Shown here: positions 1 to 13,040 of the stretch, in pieces | How the letters are laid out: each line of letters opens with the position of its first letter | Numbering within the stretch: position 1 is the first letter of the stretch | Source of the DNA: Rossellomorea vietnamensis | GTDB lineage: Bacteria; Bacillota; Bacilli; Bacillales; Bacillaceae_B | DNA length: 62,362 bases | Assembly: GCF_008180415.1 (NCBI RefSeq) | Contig: NZ_VTEI01000006.1 | Coordinates: forward strand, 263,009 to 325,370 | Direction of reading: 5' to 3' | The notes under the pieces: model-generated | What the model saw: the letters and a program-made list of their open reading frames with translations, nothing else | The model's database searches: none | Told to the model about the DNA's origin: nothing | Position numbers and translations under genes: made by a program

Positions 1-449
1 GGAAGGACCCCTGCCTCCTCTGCGTATTTCCAGGGCACTTCATCTTTATTCGAAAAAAGTTCAGCGGCTTCTGCAGACAAAAGGTCTCTCTTATCCGGAT
101 TCACCAGAATCTTCTTCTCATATTTTGCTTTCATGGCAGCTGGCAGCATAACTTGAAGTGCTGATATTTTAAAACAAAGGGTCTGCCTGGTCAGCCAGTC
201 GGCCACATTCAACAGGTCTTCATTCAGGACAGGAGTAAGATCCATTGGCTGAACGAGATCCTTGAGCTTGGCAGCACTTGATTTATCTTTAAGGCCGGTC
301 ACAAATCCCTGTATTTTCCTGGGACCAAATGGAACAATGACTCTCATTCCAGGAAAGATCTTCCCCTGCCAAATTGCAGGGATTGAATAGTCAAACACCC
401 TGTCCGTCTGCATAGTGGGAACATCGACAATTACACTTGCAATCTTCAT
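1..449 (-). CDS. priA: Primosomal protein N' PriA, N-terminal part (runs off window)
   Basis: The first 149 codons of PriA, the superfamily 2 helicase that recognises stalled forks and reloads the replisome. The visible part begins MKIASVIVDVPTM and contains the DRVFDYSIP stretch typical of the PriA 3'-DNA-binding domain; the helicase motifs lie outside the window. The ATG at 449 is 5 bp after the coaBC stop, so the two genes are probably co-transcribed, as in Bacillus subtilis. Identity is confident from the N-terminal sequence and the neighbour order gmk-rpoZ-coaBC-priA. Nothing unusual is seen. Confidence 0.9.
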   Translation of the reverse strand, partial: MKIASVIVDVPTMQTDRVFDYSIPAIWQGKIFPGMRVIVPFGPRKIQGFVTGLKDKSSAAKLKDLVQPMDLTPVLNEDLLNVADWLTRQTLCFKISALQVMLPAAMKAKYEKKILVNPDKRDLLSAEAAELFSNKDEVPWKYAEEAGVL

Positions 450-454
450 TCTTA

Positions 455-1654
455 TCAACCTTTATCCATCAAGTTCTTGATTTCATAAAGTATCTCTTTA
501 GCGGTATCCGCTTTCGTTAATAACGGAAGTTCCCTCTGAGTGCCGTCTTTTCTGAACACAGTGACTATATTGGTATCCCCGGCGAAACCTGCACCTTCCA
601 CCGTGATATTGTTTGCAACGATCATATCGGCATTTTTCTTTCTCAGCTTCTCTGCAGCGTACTGCTCCACGTTATTTGTTTCTGCCGCAAATCCGATAAG
701 CAGCTGGCTGTCTTTCTTTTCGCCCAGGGTTTTAAGGATATCTTTTGTCCTTTCGAATTCAATTGAAAGGTCTCCGTCCTGCTTTTTCATCTTCGTATCA
801 GAAGTTATTTTGGGCTTGTAGTCGGCTACCGCAGCGCTCTTAATGACGATGTCCGCAGTATCGAAGGCTTTAAGCACTTCATTGTACATGTCCTCAGCAC
901 TTTCTATTGAGATGAGATTTACGCCTTGAGGTGCTTCAAGAGAAACCGGGCCTGAAATCAAGGTCACTTCGGCTCCCAGCTTGGCCGCTTCCTCTGCAAG
1001 GGCAAAACCCATCTTTCCTGAAGATCGATTGCTGAAGAAACGTACAGGATCGATTTTTTCCCGGGTTGGACCTGCCGTGACGACGAGCTTTTTCCCTCGG
1101 AGAATAGGTTCCTGATCCAAAAAGAAATCCTCTATGTGCCCGACGATTCTTTCGGGTTCTTCCAGTCTTCCTTTTCCTACATAGCCGCAGGCAAGATAGC
1201 CCTCACTCGGTTCAAGAAAACGATAGCCAAAGGAATAAAGCTCCTGGATATTTTTTTGGACAGCCGGGTGCCCATACATATGTACATTCATGGCAGGAGC
1301 AATCCAGACAGGTGCCGTCACAGCCAGAAGCGTGGTGGTCACCATATCATCTCCTATTCCATGGGCAAGCTTTCCGATCACATTGGCAGTAGCCGGTGCT
1401 ACCAGCACAAGGTCGGCCCAGTCAGCGAGATCGATGTGGGCAATTACTTCAGGATTTTTTTCATCGAAAGTATCGGTAAACACTTCGTTTCGGGCCAGTG
1501 CTTGGAATGTCAGCGGCGTGACGAACTGCCTGGCCGATGCACTCATGATCACTTTCACCTCAGCACCCGCTTGTACTAACTTGCTCGTAAGCGCAGCTGC
1601 TTTATAGACAGCTATCCCTCCTGTTACACAAAGCAGGATTTTTTTCCCTTTCAT
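455..1654 (-). CDS. coaBC: Bifunctional phosphopantothenoylcysteine decarboxylase / phosphopantothenate-cysteine ligase
   Basis: Two consecutive steps of coenzyme A synthesis: CTP-dependent joining of cysteine to 4'-phosphopantothenate (C-terminal CoaB) and FMN-dependent decarboxylation (N-terminal CoaC). The CoaC half (about residues 1-185) has the flavin-binding GGIAVYKA, the catalytic His in [10 protein letters not shown] (about His73), the PAMN motif (about 120-123) and the Cys of the substrate lid ACGYVGKGR (about Cys156). The CoaB half begins near [12 protein letters not shown] and has the lysine-containing VADYKPK. 399 aa is a normal length. It follows rpoZ but is separated from it by about 400 bp and a terminator, so it may have its own promoter. 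Confidence 0.96.
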   Translation of the reverse strand: MKGKKILLCVTGGIAVYKAAALTSKLVQAGAEVKVIMSASARQFVTPLTFQALARNEVFTDTFDEKNPEVIAHIDLADWADLVLVAPATANVIGKLAHGIGDDMVTTTLLAVTAPVWIAPAMNVHMYGHPAVQKNIQELYSFGYRFLEPSEGYLACGYVGKGRLEEPERIVGHIEDFFLDQEPILRGKKLVVTAGPTREKIDPVRFFSNRSSGKMGFALAEEAAKLGAEVTLISGPVSLEAPQGVNLISIESAEDMYNEVLKAFDTADIVIKSAAVADYKPKITSDTKMKKQDGDLSIEFERTKDILKTLGEKKDSQLLIGFAAETNNVEQYAAEKLRKKNADMIVANNITVEGAGFAGDTNIVTVFRKDGTQRELPLLTKADTAKEILYEIKNLMDKG

Positions 1655-2062
1655 TACAATCCCCTCATTTCATTGGATTCTCTCTATGAAAAGCAGTTGT
1701 AGAAAACAGTAAAAATGTTATTGAGCTATAATCTCCCATTGTAAAAAGGAAAGGGGATGACAGAAAAAACAACAATTAACCGTTAGTAACCGTTGTCACC
1801 AAATAATCTCATCGATAATTGGCAGAAGGCATCTGCCTTCCCTCAATTTAGCAGGCTGCTTCTATTTAACACTCATAATGGTAAATCAACTACCCTTATA
1901 ATAGCATCATTATATATGTAACAGCCTTTTAGAGTTAGATTCCTTACTATATTATGAAGGATTTCGCTGTAAAAAGAAAATAAGGGGCTGACCCTCAAGG
2001 TATAAATTGAACCCTCGGTGTCAGTCCCTCATTAAAATGCGTTTGATAGCCCTTTTAAATCA
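1655..2062. other. Intergenic region between coaBC and rpoZ
   Basis: 408 bp without a supported gene. In B. subtilis rpoZ and coaBC are nearly adjacent, so the spacer is longer than in that species. It holds the rpoZ terminator (about 1970-2028), a small palindrome around 1821-1841 (GGCAGAAGGCATCTGCCTTC) and AT-rich sequence. No confident promoter was found. Confidence 0.6.
1970..2028 (-). terminator. Intrinsic terminator after rpoZ
   Basis: On the minus strand GGGACTGAC pairs with GTCAGCCCC across a 27-nt loop and is followed by TTATTTTCTTTTT. It probably ends the yloC-remA-gmk-rpoZ transcript. Confidence 0.7.
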
Positions 2063-2284
2063 TTATTCGTCTGAATAAACGGCTCCAGCTTCTCTTTCCT
2101 TCATAGACAATTTGCCCGCTTCGATTTCTTCAAGTGCTTTTCCTACATACTTTTCTGAAACATACTTGTTAAGCATGAAATCTTCCACTTCCTGCAGGGA
2201 TCTTGCACGCTTAGCAGCAATGCTGACAAGAGAGTACTTGGAATCAATCTTTTTCATTAATGAATCAATGGATGGGTTTAACAT
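2063..2284 (-). CDS. rpoZ: RNA polymerase omega subunit
   Basis: Small subunit that assists folding and assembly of beta-prime in RNA polymerase. The 73-residue protein begins [20 protein letters not shown] and contains the AAKRARSLQ segment of the omega family. The ATG at 2284 immediately follows the gmk stop, with GGAGG upstream, and the gmk-rpoZ pairing is conserved across Firmicutes. Length and sequence are typical. Confidence 0.95.
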   Translation of the reverse strand: MLNPSIDSLMKKIDSKYSLVSIAAKRARSLQEVEDFMLNKYVSEKYVGKALEEIEAGKLSMKEREAGAVYSDE

Positions 2285-3171
<887 letters not shown>

Positions 3172-3226
3172 AATGCTCCTCCAATCAATAGTCTATTTTG
3201 ACCTTCTCCAACAAAAATTAATCAAT

Positions 3227-4102
3227 TCATTCCACATTCTGTACTTGTTCCCTTAATTTCTCCAGGCAGGTTTTCATTTCCACAACAAATGCCGCAATCA
3301 GTGCATCGTTTGCTTTGGAACCAATCGTGTTCACTTCCCTGTTCATTTCCTGGATAATGAAATCCAGCTTGCGGCCAATCGGGATATCCTGCCTGAGGGC
3401 TGATGTGAATTGGGTCAAGTGGCTTTCCAGCCTGGTAATCTCTTCGGATATATCGCTTTTATCTGCAAAAACAGCAATTTCAGTCAGGATTCTTGACTCA
3501 TCCACCCGGTCATCTGTAAGTTCCTTGATTTTCCTTTCAAGCCTGGTTCTGTATTGGGTAATAACCTCAGGGACATGTTTATTGATCGAAAGTAAGGTTT
3601 CCCTGAATGTGCTGATATGCAGCAGAAGATCTTCCTGAAGCTTTTCCCCCTCGGCCCTCCGCATTGCTGTCAAATCTTCAAGAGACTTCACTAGAGCTCG
3701 TTCGACGGTATGTTCCAGTTCTTTATTCTCTTCTTCTGTTTCTTCAATTGAAATAAGTTCATCCCTCTGTAAAATATCCTGCAGCAGAACATTGTCTTTG
3801 AGGGAATATTTTTCTTTTAAAGTATGTATGATTTGAAAATAATCATCGGCAAGCTGCCAATCGACCTTAAGTCTCCGGTGGACCAGCCCTTCTCCTGTGA
3901 TGGTGATGAAGGCATCCACTTTTCCGCGCTTTATGTAACCGGTCATTTTTTTCTTTAACTTATCCTCTATTTTAACCAATTGCTTAGGTGTGCGGATATT
4001 CAACTCACAAAAACGGTGATTCACCGATTTTATCTCGACCGTAACCACATGTTGTCCCGACTCTACTCTGGCACTGCCAAAGCCGGTCATGCTTACAACC
4101 AT
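3227..4102 (-). CDS. yloC: YicC/YloC family endoribonuclease
   Basis: Member of the YicC family, whose E. coli and B. subtilis members have endoribonuclease activity. It begins with the family signature MVVSMTGFGSA and ends with the conserved DIPIGRKLDFIIQEMNREVNTIGSKA block (about residues 240-270). Length 291 aa is typical. It heads the yloC-remA-gmk-rpoZ run. The first ATG is preceded by GGATGTGA, a weak ribosome site, but the alignment supports this start. Confidence 0.92.
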   Translation of the reverse strand: MVVSMTGFGSARVESGQHVVTVEIKSVNHRFCELNIRTPKQLVKIEDKLKKKMTGYIKRGKVDAFITITGEGLVHRRLKVDWQLADDYFQIIHTLKEKYSLKDNVLLQDILQRDELISIEETEEENKELEHTVERALVKSLEDLTAMRRAEGEKLQEDLLLHISTFRETLLSINKHVPEVITQYRTRLERKIKELTDDRVDESRILTEIAVFADKSDISEEITRLESHLTQFTSALRQDIPIGRKLDFIIQEMNREVNTIGSKANDALIAAFVVEMKTCLEKLREQVQNVE

Positions 4103-4456
4103 TAACAGTCACATCCAATCCATCAGTCGTTTTATCCTTAAATTTACGCTGTTTTATATATGATACTGCTTTTCCCTTTGATTGGAACCGGATTGCACAC
4201 TGCCCCGCAGGAGCTGGGACACCCTCCGCTCCACCCTTTAGGTTGAAATAGCAGAGTTAAATAGCTTGTAGAATATAACTGCCTTTTATATGAGCTTCTT
4301 CGGGAAGAAATCCTGCGATAGCAAACGAAAATGAACACTGCCTTCTAATAATGTGAAAGGCAGATGAGTTTCCCGTCTGTAACACCTGTCAGGTATTGGA
4401 GCCATAAAAAAGGTAATAGAGTATGCACTCTACTACCTTAAGGATTATATCACATC
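4103..4456. other. Intergenic region between yloC and the P-type ATPase gene
   Basis: 354 bp with no supported gene. It holds the terminator of the upstream ATPase gene (4404-4440) and, around 4200-4235, a fragment (CCCGCAGGAG, then CCTCCGCTCC) that matches the right end of the large repeat at 7328-7700. A 64-codon minus-strand frame across this fragment is not considered a gene. Confidence 0.55.
4404..4440 (-). terminator. Intrinsic terminator after yloB
   Basis: Minus-strand AGGTAGTAGAGT pairs with ACTCTATTACCT across a 4-nt loop, followed by TTTTTTA. It is placed 17 bp beyond the yloB stop. Confidence 0.85.
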
Positions 4457-7135
4457 TTAACGTTTTTTTCCTGCAAAAAATGATCCGGCAAGTAAAAACG
4501 TTGGAACTGAGCTCATTCCGGCAATCAACAGCCAATCTTTAAGCTCGATTGGAACGGTATGGAATATTGGCTGCAGTCCAGGCAGATAGATGACGAGGAC
4601 CATCAAAAGCAGAGATGATATGACCGCCCAGACAAGGTACATATTCCCAAAAGGGTTCCGCGCAAATACCGACTTCTCGCTTCGGCAGTCAAAGACGTGA
4701 ATCAATTGAGCCATGACCAGCGTAGCGAATGCCACAGTCTGTGCATATGCCAAATGGTCCGGATGCTGCTTATAAGCCAGGATAAAGGCAGCAAGAGTCG
4801 AGAGGCCAATTAGAAAGCCCCTGGAAACAACTTTCCATCCCAGCCCTCTTGCAAAGACCCCTTCTTTCGGATGTCTCGGATTCCGCTTCATCACATCTTC
4901 TTCAGGCTTGTCGAGTCCCAGTGCCATTGCCGGCAACCCGTCTGTGACAAGGTTGACCCATAAAATCTGAATCGGTACAAGCGGCAGCGGCAGTGCAAGG
5001 ATCATCGCAAAAAGCATGACTAATATCTCGCCGACATTTGACGCCAGCAGATAGCGAATGAACTTGCGGATGTTTTCATAGATATTTCTGCCTTCATTAA
5101 TAGCCGACTTTATAGTGGCAAAGTTATCATCCAATAGCACAAGGGAGGAAGCCTCCTTCGCTACATCTGTTCCAGTTATCCCCATCGCAACCCCGATGTC
5201 GGCAGCTTTGATGGCAGGAGCATCATTTACACCATCACCTGTCATCGCAACAACATGGCCGCGGTTTTGAAGAGCTTTGACAATTTTCAGCTTGTGTTCA
5301 GGAGAAACTCGGGCAAACACCGAAACACTTTCAACTACTTCTTCCAAATCAGAAACTTCCATGCTGTTCAAGGCTGACCCCTCAAGTACCTTATCTTGAT
5401 TTCGCAAAATGCCAAGGTCCCTTGCGATGGCTTTCGCTGTCACAACATGGTCCCCTGTTATCATTACGGTCTTGATGCCTGCCTGCCTGCACTCTTTGAC
5501 AGCTTGCTTCACCTCTGGCCTCGGCGGGTCAATCATCCCCTGCAGCCCAATGAGAGTCAGCCCCTTTTCCGCTTCCTCCTCATTCTTAGGAAGTACAGAC
5601 GAAGTCCAGGGAGCATAAGCGATAGCAATTGTCCTCAAGGCATTGGACGCCAGATCATGAATGGCTTCCTGCACTTTTTCGGTGAATTCTTTAGTCCGGT
5701 ATTGAAGCTTTTCATTCCAGAGAATTGATTCACTGATATCCACCAGAACATCAGGTGCTCCTTTTGTAACGATGAACCGTTTGCCTTCGCTGTCTTTAAC
5801 CACTATACTCATCATCTTTCTAGTCGAATCAAACGGAAACTCCTTCTCAATCGTGAACTTACCAAGCAGCGCCTCTCTTTGCATACCCGCTTTCAAAGCA
5901 GCAACAAGCAGGGCGCCTTCAGTCGGATCTCCATCCAGGACATATTCTTCATCCTTCACACGAATCTTTGCATTATTGCAAAGCAGCCCGAATGTGAGCA
6001 GCTGGTTCAATGATTTTGCCGAGGCTGGACTTACTCTTTCTTCACGATGATAGAAGCTTCCCTCAGGGTCATAACCTGTTCCACTGACGGTCCAAGTGTT
6101 TCCCCCGCTCCACAGGTGAGTCACAGTCATCTTATTTTGTGTCAGCGTCCCTGTCTTATCCGAGCATATGACAGAAGCGCAGCCCAGTGTTTCTACTGCC
6201 GGCAGTTTTCGGACGATGGCATTTCGCCTGATCATCCGTTGTACCCCCAAGGACAAAGCCACGGTAACAATTGCAGGAAGACCTTCCGGGATAGCCGCTA
6301 CAGCCAATGAAACTCCGGCAAGGAACATTGTATACATATCATGTCCCTGAATGACTCCAATTCCGACTACAAGAGCCGTGAGCACCAATGCCACTGTAAT
6401 CAATATCTTGCCCAGCTGCTCCAGCCTTCTTTGAAGAGGAGTCACCATCGTCTCGGCTGTTTGGATCATATCTGCAATTTTCCCCATTGCCGTACCCATT
6501 CCGGTGGCTGTGACAACGCCAATTCCATTGCCTCTTGTTACCATCGTGCCCATGAAAGCCATATTCTCTAAATCACCGAGATTAACATTCTCTCCTTGGA
6601 TTTCCTCGGTCCTTTTAGCAACAGGAACGGATTCCCCTGTCAAGGCAGACTCTTCTATCTCAAGATTGTTTACAGTAATTAACCTTACATCTGCTCCGAT
6701 CCGGTCACCACTGGAGAATTTGATGATGTCCCCGGGAACAACTTCTTTAGACGGAACTTTCATCCATCCTCCATTGCGCAGTACATTCACTTGAGGAGCC
6801 GAGAGTTCCTTCAAAGCATTGAGTGACTTTTCTGCTTTTCTCTCTTGAAAAAAACCAAGAAAGCCGTTGATCAGAACAATGGCTATAATGGCTATCGCAT
6901 CTATATATTCTCCAAGCAGTCCCGAGATAAGGGTTGCAGCTAATAATACGATGACCATAAAATCTTTGAATTGATTAAAAAACAATAATAAAGCTGATTG
7001 TTTCTCAGCTTCCTGCAATTCATTGAAACCAAACTGCTTTCGTTTTTTCTCTACTTCTTCTTCACCAAGGCCGTTAGTAAAATCAGTATTGATTGTTTTT
7101 TCTATATCTTCCTGCCGCATCTCATGGTATCTCAT
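4457..7135 (-). CDS. yloB: P2-type cation-transporting ATPase (calcium type)
   Basis: 892-aa P-type ATPase of the SERCA-like group; B. subtilis YloB is a calcium ATPase linked to sporulation. Visible features are the actuator motif TGES (166-169), the M4 motif PEGLP (283-287) typical of calcium pumps, the phosphorylated Asp in DKTGTLTQ (Asp326), MITGDH, and the hinge TGDGVNDAPAIK. Two hydrophobic helices lie at about 50-95, two at about 245-300 and a C-terminal group of about six begins near IRKFIRYLLASN. The gene has its own terminator and is divergent from rqcH. Calcium specificity is inferred from motifs. Confidence 0.92.
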   Translation of the reverse strand: MRYHEMRQEDIEKTINTDFTNGLGEEEVEKKRKQFGFNELQEAEKQSALLLFFNQFKDFMVIVLLAATLISGLLGEYIDAIAIIAIVLINGFLGFFQERKAEKSLNALKELSAPQVNVLRNGGWMKVPSKEVVPGDIIKFSSGDRIGADVRLITVNNLEIEESALTGESVPVAKRTEEIQGENVNLGDLENMAFMGTMVTRGNGIGVVTATGMGTAMGKIADMIQTAETMVTPLQRRLEQLGKILITVALVLTALVVGIGVIQGHDMYTMFLAGVSLAVAAIPEGLPAIVTVALSLGVQRMIRRNAIVRKLPAVETLGCASVICSDKTGTLTQNKMTVTHLWSGGNTWTVSGTGYDPEGSFYHREERVSPASAKSLNQLLTFGLLCNNAKIRVKDEEYVLDGDPTEGALLVAALKAGMQREALLGKFTIEKEFPFDSTRKMMSIVVKDSEGKRFIVTKGAPDVLVDISESILWNEKLQYRTKEFTEKVQEAIHDLASNALRTIAIAYAPWTSSVLPKNEEEAEKGLTLIGLQGMIDPPRPEVKQAVKECRQAGIKTVMITGDHVVTAKAIARDLGILRNQDKVLEGSALNSMEVSDLEEVVESVSVFARVSPEHKLKIVKALQNRGHVVAMTGDGVNDAPAIKAADIGVAMGITGTDVAKEASSLVLLDDNFATIKSAINEGRNIYENIRKFIRYLLASNVGEILVMLFAMILALPLPLVPIQILWVNLVTDGLPAMALGLDKPEEDVMKRNPRHPKEGVFARGLGWKVVSRGFLIGLSTLAAFILAYKQHPDHLAYAQTVAFATLVMAQLIHVFDCRSEKSVFARNPFGNMYLVWAVISSLLLMVLVIYLPGLQPIFHTVPIELKDWLLIAGMSSVPTFLLAGSFFAGKKR

Positions 7136-7327
7136 TCAACCAACTCACTCTCCCATTTATTCTCCGAAAAGTTCTCCTGCTCATTGCATTATTATTCAGA
7201 CTCGTCCCAAAAAATGATATGATTCTTATAGACGGAAGAATAAATGATGATTTACTTCAAAAATACAAAAAAGTTTATGGATAAAAAAGCAAAAAAAATA
7301 AGGTTATGCTTTTTCACAAAGTGTAGT

Positions 7328-7700
7328 TGATTTCCGCTACAGGTGTACGACTCCGCGGGGCGGGCGATGGGCCTCCTCGGCTGCGCCTGTATAAAAAGTG
7401 GATGCGCCCTGGTCAGGCCCGACAGGCAAATGTTCCAAAGCGAAAAAAAGCGATCTTTCCTTTTATTCGCTTTGGGTTATTTGACCCCGAGGGCCTGGGC
7501 GCTGCAACTGGATTGGGGGTCTCATCTGTCACCAAAAGTGGAAGCACCTTAGTCAGCCCCGACAGGCAAATGTTCTCAAGAGAAAAAAGGCGAACTTCCT
7601 TTTTTTCTCTTGGGGTTATTTGACCCCGAGGGGCTAGGTGCTGGAACTAGACGCCCGCTAGTCCCGCAGGAGGTCACACACCTTCCGCTACAATCTACTC
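7328..7700. repeat. Composite palindromic repeat element with inverted-like ends and two internal hairpin modules
   Basis: The left end GATTTCCGCTACAGGTGT (from about 7329) resembles the reverse complement of the right end (CACCTTCCGCTACAATC, ending about 7695): both read GATT, GGTGT, GACTCC or GACCTCC, then GCGGG. This end type is common in Bacillaceae intergenic repeats. Inside are two copies of a ~100-bp palindromic module (7404-7502 and 7543-7642) sharing CCCGACAGGCAAATGTT and TTATTTGACCCCGAGGG. A third copy of the module is at 19556-19664 and a partial one near 29545. It contains no transposase, so it could be a non-autonomous element or a structured RNA; neither is shown. Confidence 0.7.
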
Positions 7701-7947
7701 TGAATAGCAAAGAGAGTTCACCAAGGTCATGTTTTAAAAAGGGATTTTTCTTTCCATATAATTTTGTCTACCATATTATTAAGGTTAGCAAATGTGAATC
7801 CAAGGATTTTATAAAATGCTTTCCTTCCCTCTATGTTGCTATCTTTTAAAGTATTGATTATTATCCTTTAAGGAATCCAACTCAAAAATCAGATAACCAA
7901 TCCTGCTCAAGTTGTATGTAACTTTCAATACTTCGAAAAACGGTGAC

Positions 7948-7953
7948 TATACT
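7948..7953 (+). promoter_or_regulatory. Possible -10 box of rqcH
   Basis: TATACT lies 70 bp upstream of the rqcH ATG, with TTCAAT 18 bp before it as a weak -35. It is the best candidate in the AT-rich stretch but is not strong. Confidence 0.3.
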
Positions 7954-8023
7954 AAAGCAAAAGACTCTAAGTACAAAAGCTCAAATTATTTATTCTAATT
8001 ATCAATAGAAGAGGATGTAGAAG

Positions 8024-9730
8024 ATGTCATTCGATGGATTATTTACAAAGGCCATGAGCGAAGAGCTCGGCGATACATTAAAAGGCGGGCGCATCAACAA
8101 GATTCACCAGCCTTATAAAAACGAAATCATTTTAGTAGTGCGATCTCAAGGAAAAAATCATAAACTGCTGTTGTCCGCACACCCGAGCTATGCCCGTGTG
8201 CAGCTGACTTCACAAAGTTATGAAAACCCGGCAGCCCCGCCCATGTTCTGTATGCTGCTGAGAAAACACCTTGAAGGCTATATCATTGAAGATGTTTATC
8301 AGAAAGAGGTCGACAGGATCATCATCTTTGAAATAAAAGGACGAAGCGAAATCGGGGATGTTTCCTATAAGCAGTTGATTATCGAAATCATGGGCCGGCA
8401 CAGCAATATAGTCGTTGTTGACAAGAGCAGGAACATGATTCTTGATTCGATCAAGCATATCCCCCCTTCAATCAATAGCTACAGGACCGTACTGCCTGGG
8501 AACGAGTATATCTTCCCGCCGCCGCAGGATAAAAAAAATCCTCTCGAAGCAGATTCGGAGGATATTTTAAGAAGCATCGATTTTAACAGCGGTAAGCTTG
8601 ACAAGCAAATCGTTGGATCTTTTTCCGGCATATCCCCCTTGTTTGCCAAAGAAGTGCTGCACCAGGCAGGACTTGCGACCAGAAACAGTTTGCCGAATAC
8701 CTTCCTTCAGCTGTTGAAGCCTGTCAAAGAAGGGGTATATCAGCCGACCCTGATCAGAGGTGATAAAGAAACCTTTTACTTCCTGGATCTTCAGCATTTA
8801 GAAGGTGAACATACTTCTTTTCCTACGCTGAGCGGCCTGCTTGACCGGTATTTTCATCAAAAAGCTGAGAGAGATCGAGTCAAACAGCAAGGAAACGACC
8901 TGGAGAGACTGCTCAAAAATGAACGCGATAAAAACATAAGCAAAATCGCGAAACTCGAAAAGACCCTTAAAGACGCTGAAAATGCAGATACCTATCAGCT
9001 TTATGGCGAACTATTGACAGCTAATCTGTACGCGGTAGAAAGAGGCATGAGTGAGATCGAAGTAATGAATTATTATGACGAAGAAGGCGGAACTGTAGTT
9101 ATTGAACTGGACATCAGGAAATCTCCTTCCGAGAATGCACAGCATTACTTCTCCAGGTACTCGAAAGCAAAGACAGCGATAAGAATCGTAAAAGAGCAGA
9201 TTGAGAAAGCGAAAGAAGAAATTCAATATTTAGATCAACTGCTTCAGCAGCTTGAATCAGCTTCTCCTAAAGATATCCTGGAAATCCGTGAGGAACTGGG
9301 CGAAGAAGGCTATATCAAAGCCAAGAAAGAAAAGAAGAAAAAGAAGACCAATGAAAAACCGTCCCTGGAATCTTATTTATCAAGCGACGGGACGCCCATC
9401 CTCGTCGGCAAAAATAATAAACAGAATGATTATCTGACTAATAAACTGGCAGGCAAAGAAGAAATCTGGCTGCATACAAAGGATATCCCGGGATCCCACG
9501 TTGTCATAAGAAGCAAGGCTCCTTCTGAAGAGACAATCAAGGAAGCCGCAGTCCTGGCAGCCTATTTCAGCAAAGCGCGGGAATCCAGTTCAGTTCCTGT
9601 TGACTTCACAGCTGTAAGGAATGTGAAGAAACCGAATGGCGCTAAACCTGGTTTCGTCACGTATGAAGGCCAGCAAACGGTCTATACAACACCTAGTCTT
9701 GACACAGTTCGATCTATGAAAAAAGATTAA
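8024..9730 (+). CDS. rqcH: Ribosome quality control protein RqcH (Rqc2/NEMF, NFACT family; formerly fibronectin-binding YloA)
   Basis: RqcH binds stalled 50S-peptidyl-tRNA complexes and directs C-terminal alanine tailing of the nascent chain for degradation. It has an N-terminal NFACT-N domain (about 1-270) with the Asp97-Arg98 pair (KEVDRII) needed for tRNA binding in the B. subtilis protein, a central coiled coil (about 280-430, rich in Lys/Glu) and a C-terminal NFACT-R domain (about 445-560) with [15 protein letters not shown]. 568 aa is the normal length. It is one of only two full genes on the plus strand, divergent from yloB and convergent with pyrE, as in B. subtilis. Confidence 0.94.
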   Translation: MSFDGLFTKAMSEELGDTLKGGRINKIHQPYKNEIILVVRSQGKNHKLLLSAHPSYARVQLTSQSYENPAAPPMFCMLLRKHLEGYIIEDVYQKEVDRIIIFEIKGRSEIGDVSYKQLIIEIMGRHSNIVVVDKSRNMILDSIKHIPPSINSYRTVLPGNEYIFPPPQDKKNPLEADSEDILRSIDFNSGKLDKQIVGSFSGISPLFAKEVLHQAGLATRNSLPNTFLQLLKPVKEGVYQPTLIRGDKETFYFLDLQHLEGEHTSFPTLSGLLDRYFHQKAERDRVKQQGNDLERLLKNERDKNISKIAKLEKTLKDAENADTYQLYGELLTANLYAVERGMSEIEVMNYYDEEGGTVVIELDIRKSPSENAQHYFSRYSKAKTAIRIVKEQIEKAKEEIQYLDQLLQQLESASPKDILEIREELGEEGYIKAKKEKKKKKTNEKPSLESYLSSDGTPILVGKNNKQNDYLTNKLAGKEEIWLHTKDIPGSHVVIRSKAPSEETIKEAAVLAAYFSKARESSSVPVDFTAVRNVKKPNGAKPGFVTYEGQQTVYTTPSLDTVRSMKKD

Positions 9731-9777
9731 AACGATTACGGAACCATCTCTACTTCACGAGGATTCCGTAACCTAAC

Positions 9778-9813
9778 AAAAAGGACGAAATCTCCCAGGA
9801 TTTCGTCCTTTTT
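9778..9813 (+). terminator. Bidirectional terminator between rqcH and pyrE
   Basis: AAAAAGGACGAAATC pairs with GATTTCGTCCTTTTT across a 6-nt loop, with A and T tracts on both sides. It can serve rqcH (plus) and the end of the pyr operon (minus), since no other clear terminator lies between 9814 and 10014. A second inverted repeat (TTACGGAA / TTCCGTAA, about 9736-9771) precedes it. Confidence 0.85.
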
Positions 9814-10014
9814 CATTTCAGATGGAGTTGCTGTGTGCAGGAAGGAGGAGCATAGATGCAATGAAGTGGTCTCGAAACCAACTTTACTCCCTCATAAATT
9901 GAGGTAAGGTGTTATAACAGGTTATAAGCTCTCTGGATCCCCGGCATAATCAGGGATTTTCAAGCCTATCAAAAAAGCTTGCAGCCGGTATCACTTAATG
10001 CACTCTTTCTAAAC

Positions 10015-10640
10015 TTATAAAATCTTTCCCCAGTCCTCAGGGTTTTCTTTCCAGCTTATCAGCGCTTCCAGGTCCCGCTCTTCTATATAGTTATTTTCAT
10101 GGGCGGCTTCCAGAAGAGAAGTATAGTCGGAGAGGGATACCGCTTTGATATCAGCTTCTGCCAGTTTGGAGATACCGCTTTGAAGTTCGTAAGTAAAAAT
10201 CGCGGCTACCCCCAGCACTTCACAGCCTTCCTCTCTCAGTGCGTTGACTGCAGAGATGCAGCTTCCTCCTGTTGAGATAAGGTCTTCTACCACAACAACC
10301 TTTTGCCCCTTAGATACTTTGCCTTCAATCTGGCTTCCTTTGCCGTGCGCCTTCGGTTTAGACCGCACATAACACATGGGAAGATCCAGAATTTCACTGA
10401 CCCAGGCGGCATGGGGGATCCCCGCTGTCGCTGTACCCGCAATCATGTCAGCATCGGGAAAGTGATTTTTAATATTTTCAGCGATTCCTTGGGCGATCAT
10501 TCTTCGCACTTCCGGATAAGAAATTGTCAAACGGTTATCACAATAGATTGGAGACTTCAGTCCGGAAGACCATGTAAATGGATCGTTAGGTTTTAAAAAT
10601 ACAGCCTCTATATTCAGTAACTGCTGTGCGATTTCTATTT

Positions 10641-10644
<4 letters not shown>
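10015..10644 (-). CDS. pyrE: Orotate phosphoribosyltransferase
   Basis: Transfers phosphoribose from PRPP to orotate to give OMP, the fifth step of UMP synthesis. It has the PRPP-binding motif [13 protein letters not shown] and the orotate-binding region [17 protein letters not shown] near the N-terminus. I chose the ATG at 10644 ([10 protein letters not shown]) because GGGAG lies 9 bp upstream and because it overlaps the pyrF stop as ATGA; an in-frame start 15 bp earlier is possible. It is the last gene of the pyr operon. Confidence 0.95.

Positions 10645-13036
<2,392 letters not shown>

Positions 13037-13040
<4 letters not shown>

Larger units (their letters stand above)
7136..8023. other. 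Large intergenic region between divergent yloB and rqcH
   Basis: 888 bp without a supported gene. It must hold promoters for two divergent genes. The middle (7328-7700) is a composite structured repeat described separately. A possible rqcH promoter lies near 7948-7953. Plus-strand reading frames here follow the repeat and have no ribosome-binding site. Confidence 0.6.

Noticed and set aside
4144..4338. 64-codon minus-strand frame
   Set aside because: Overlaps a fragment of a dispersed repeat, has no ribosome site and its composition is not protein-like.
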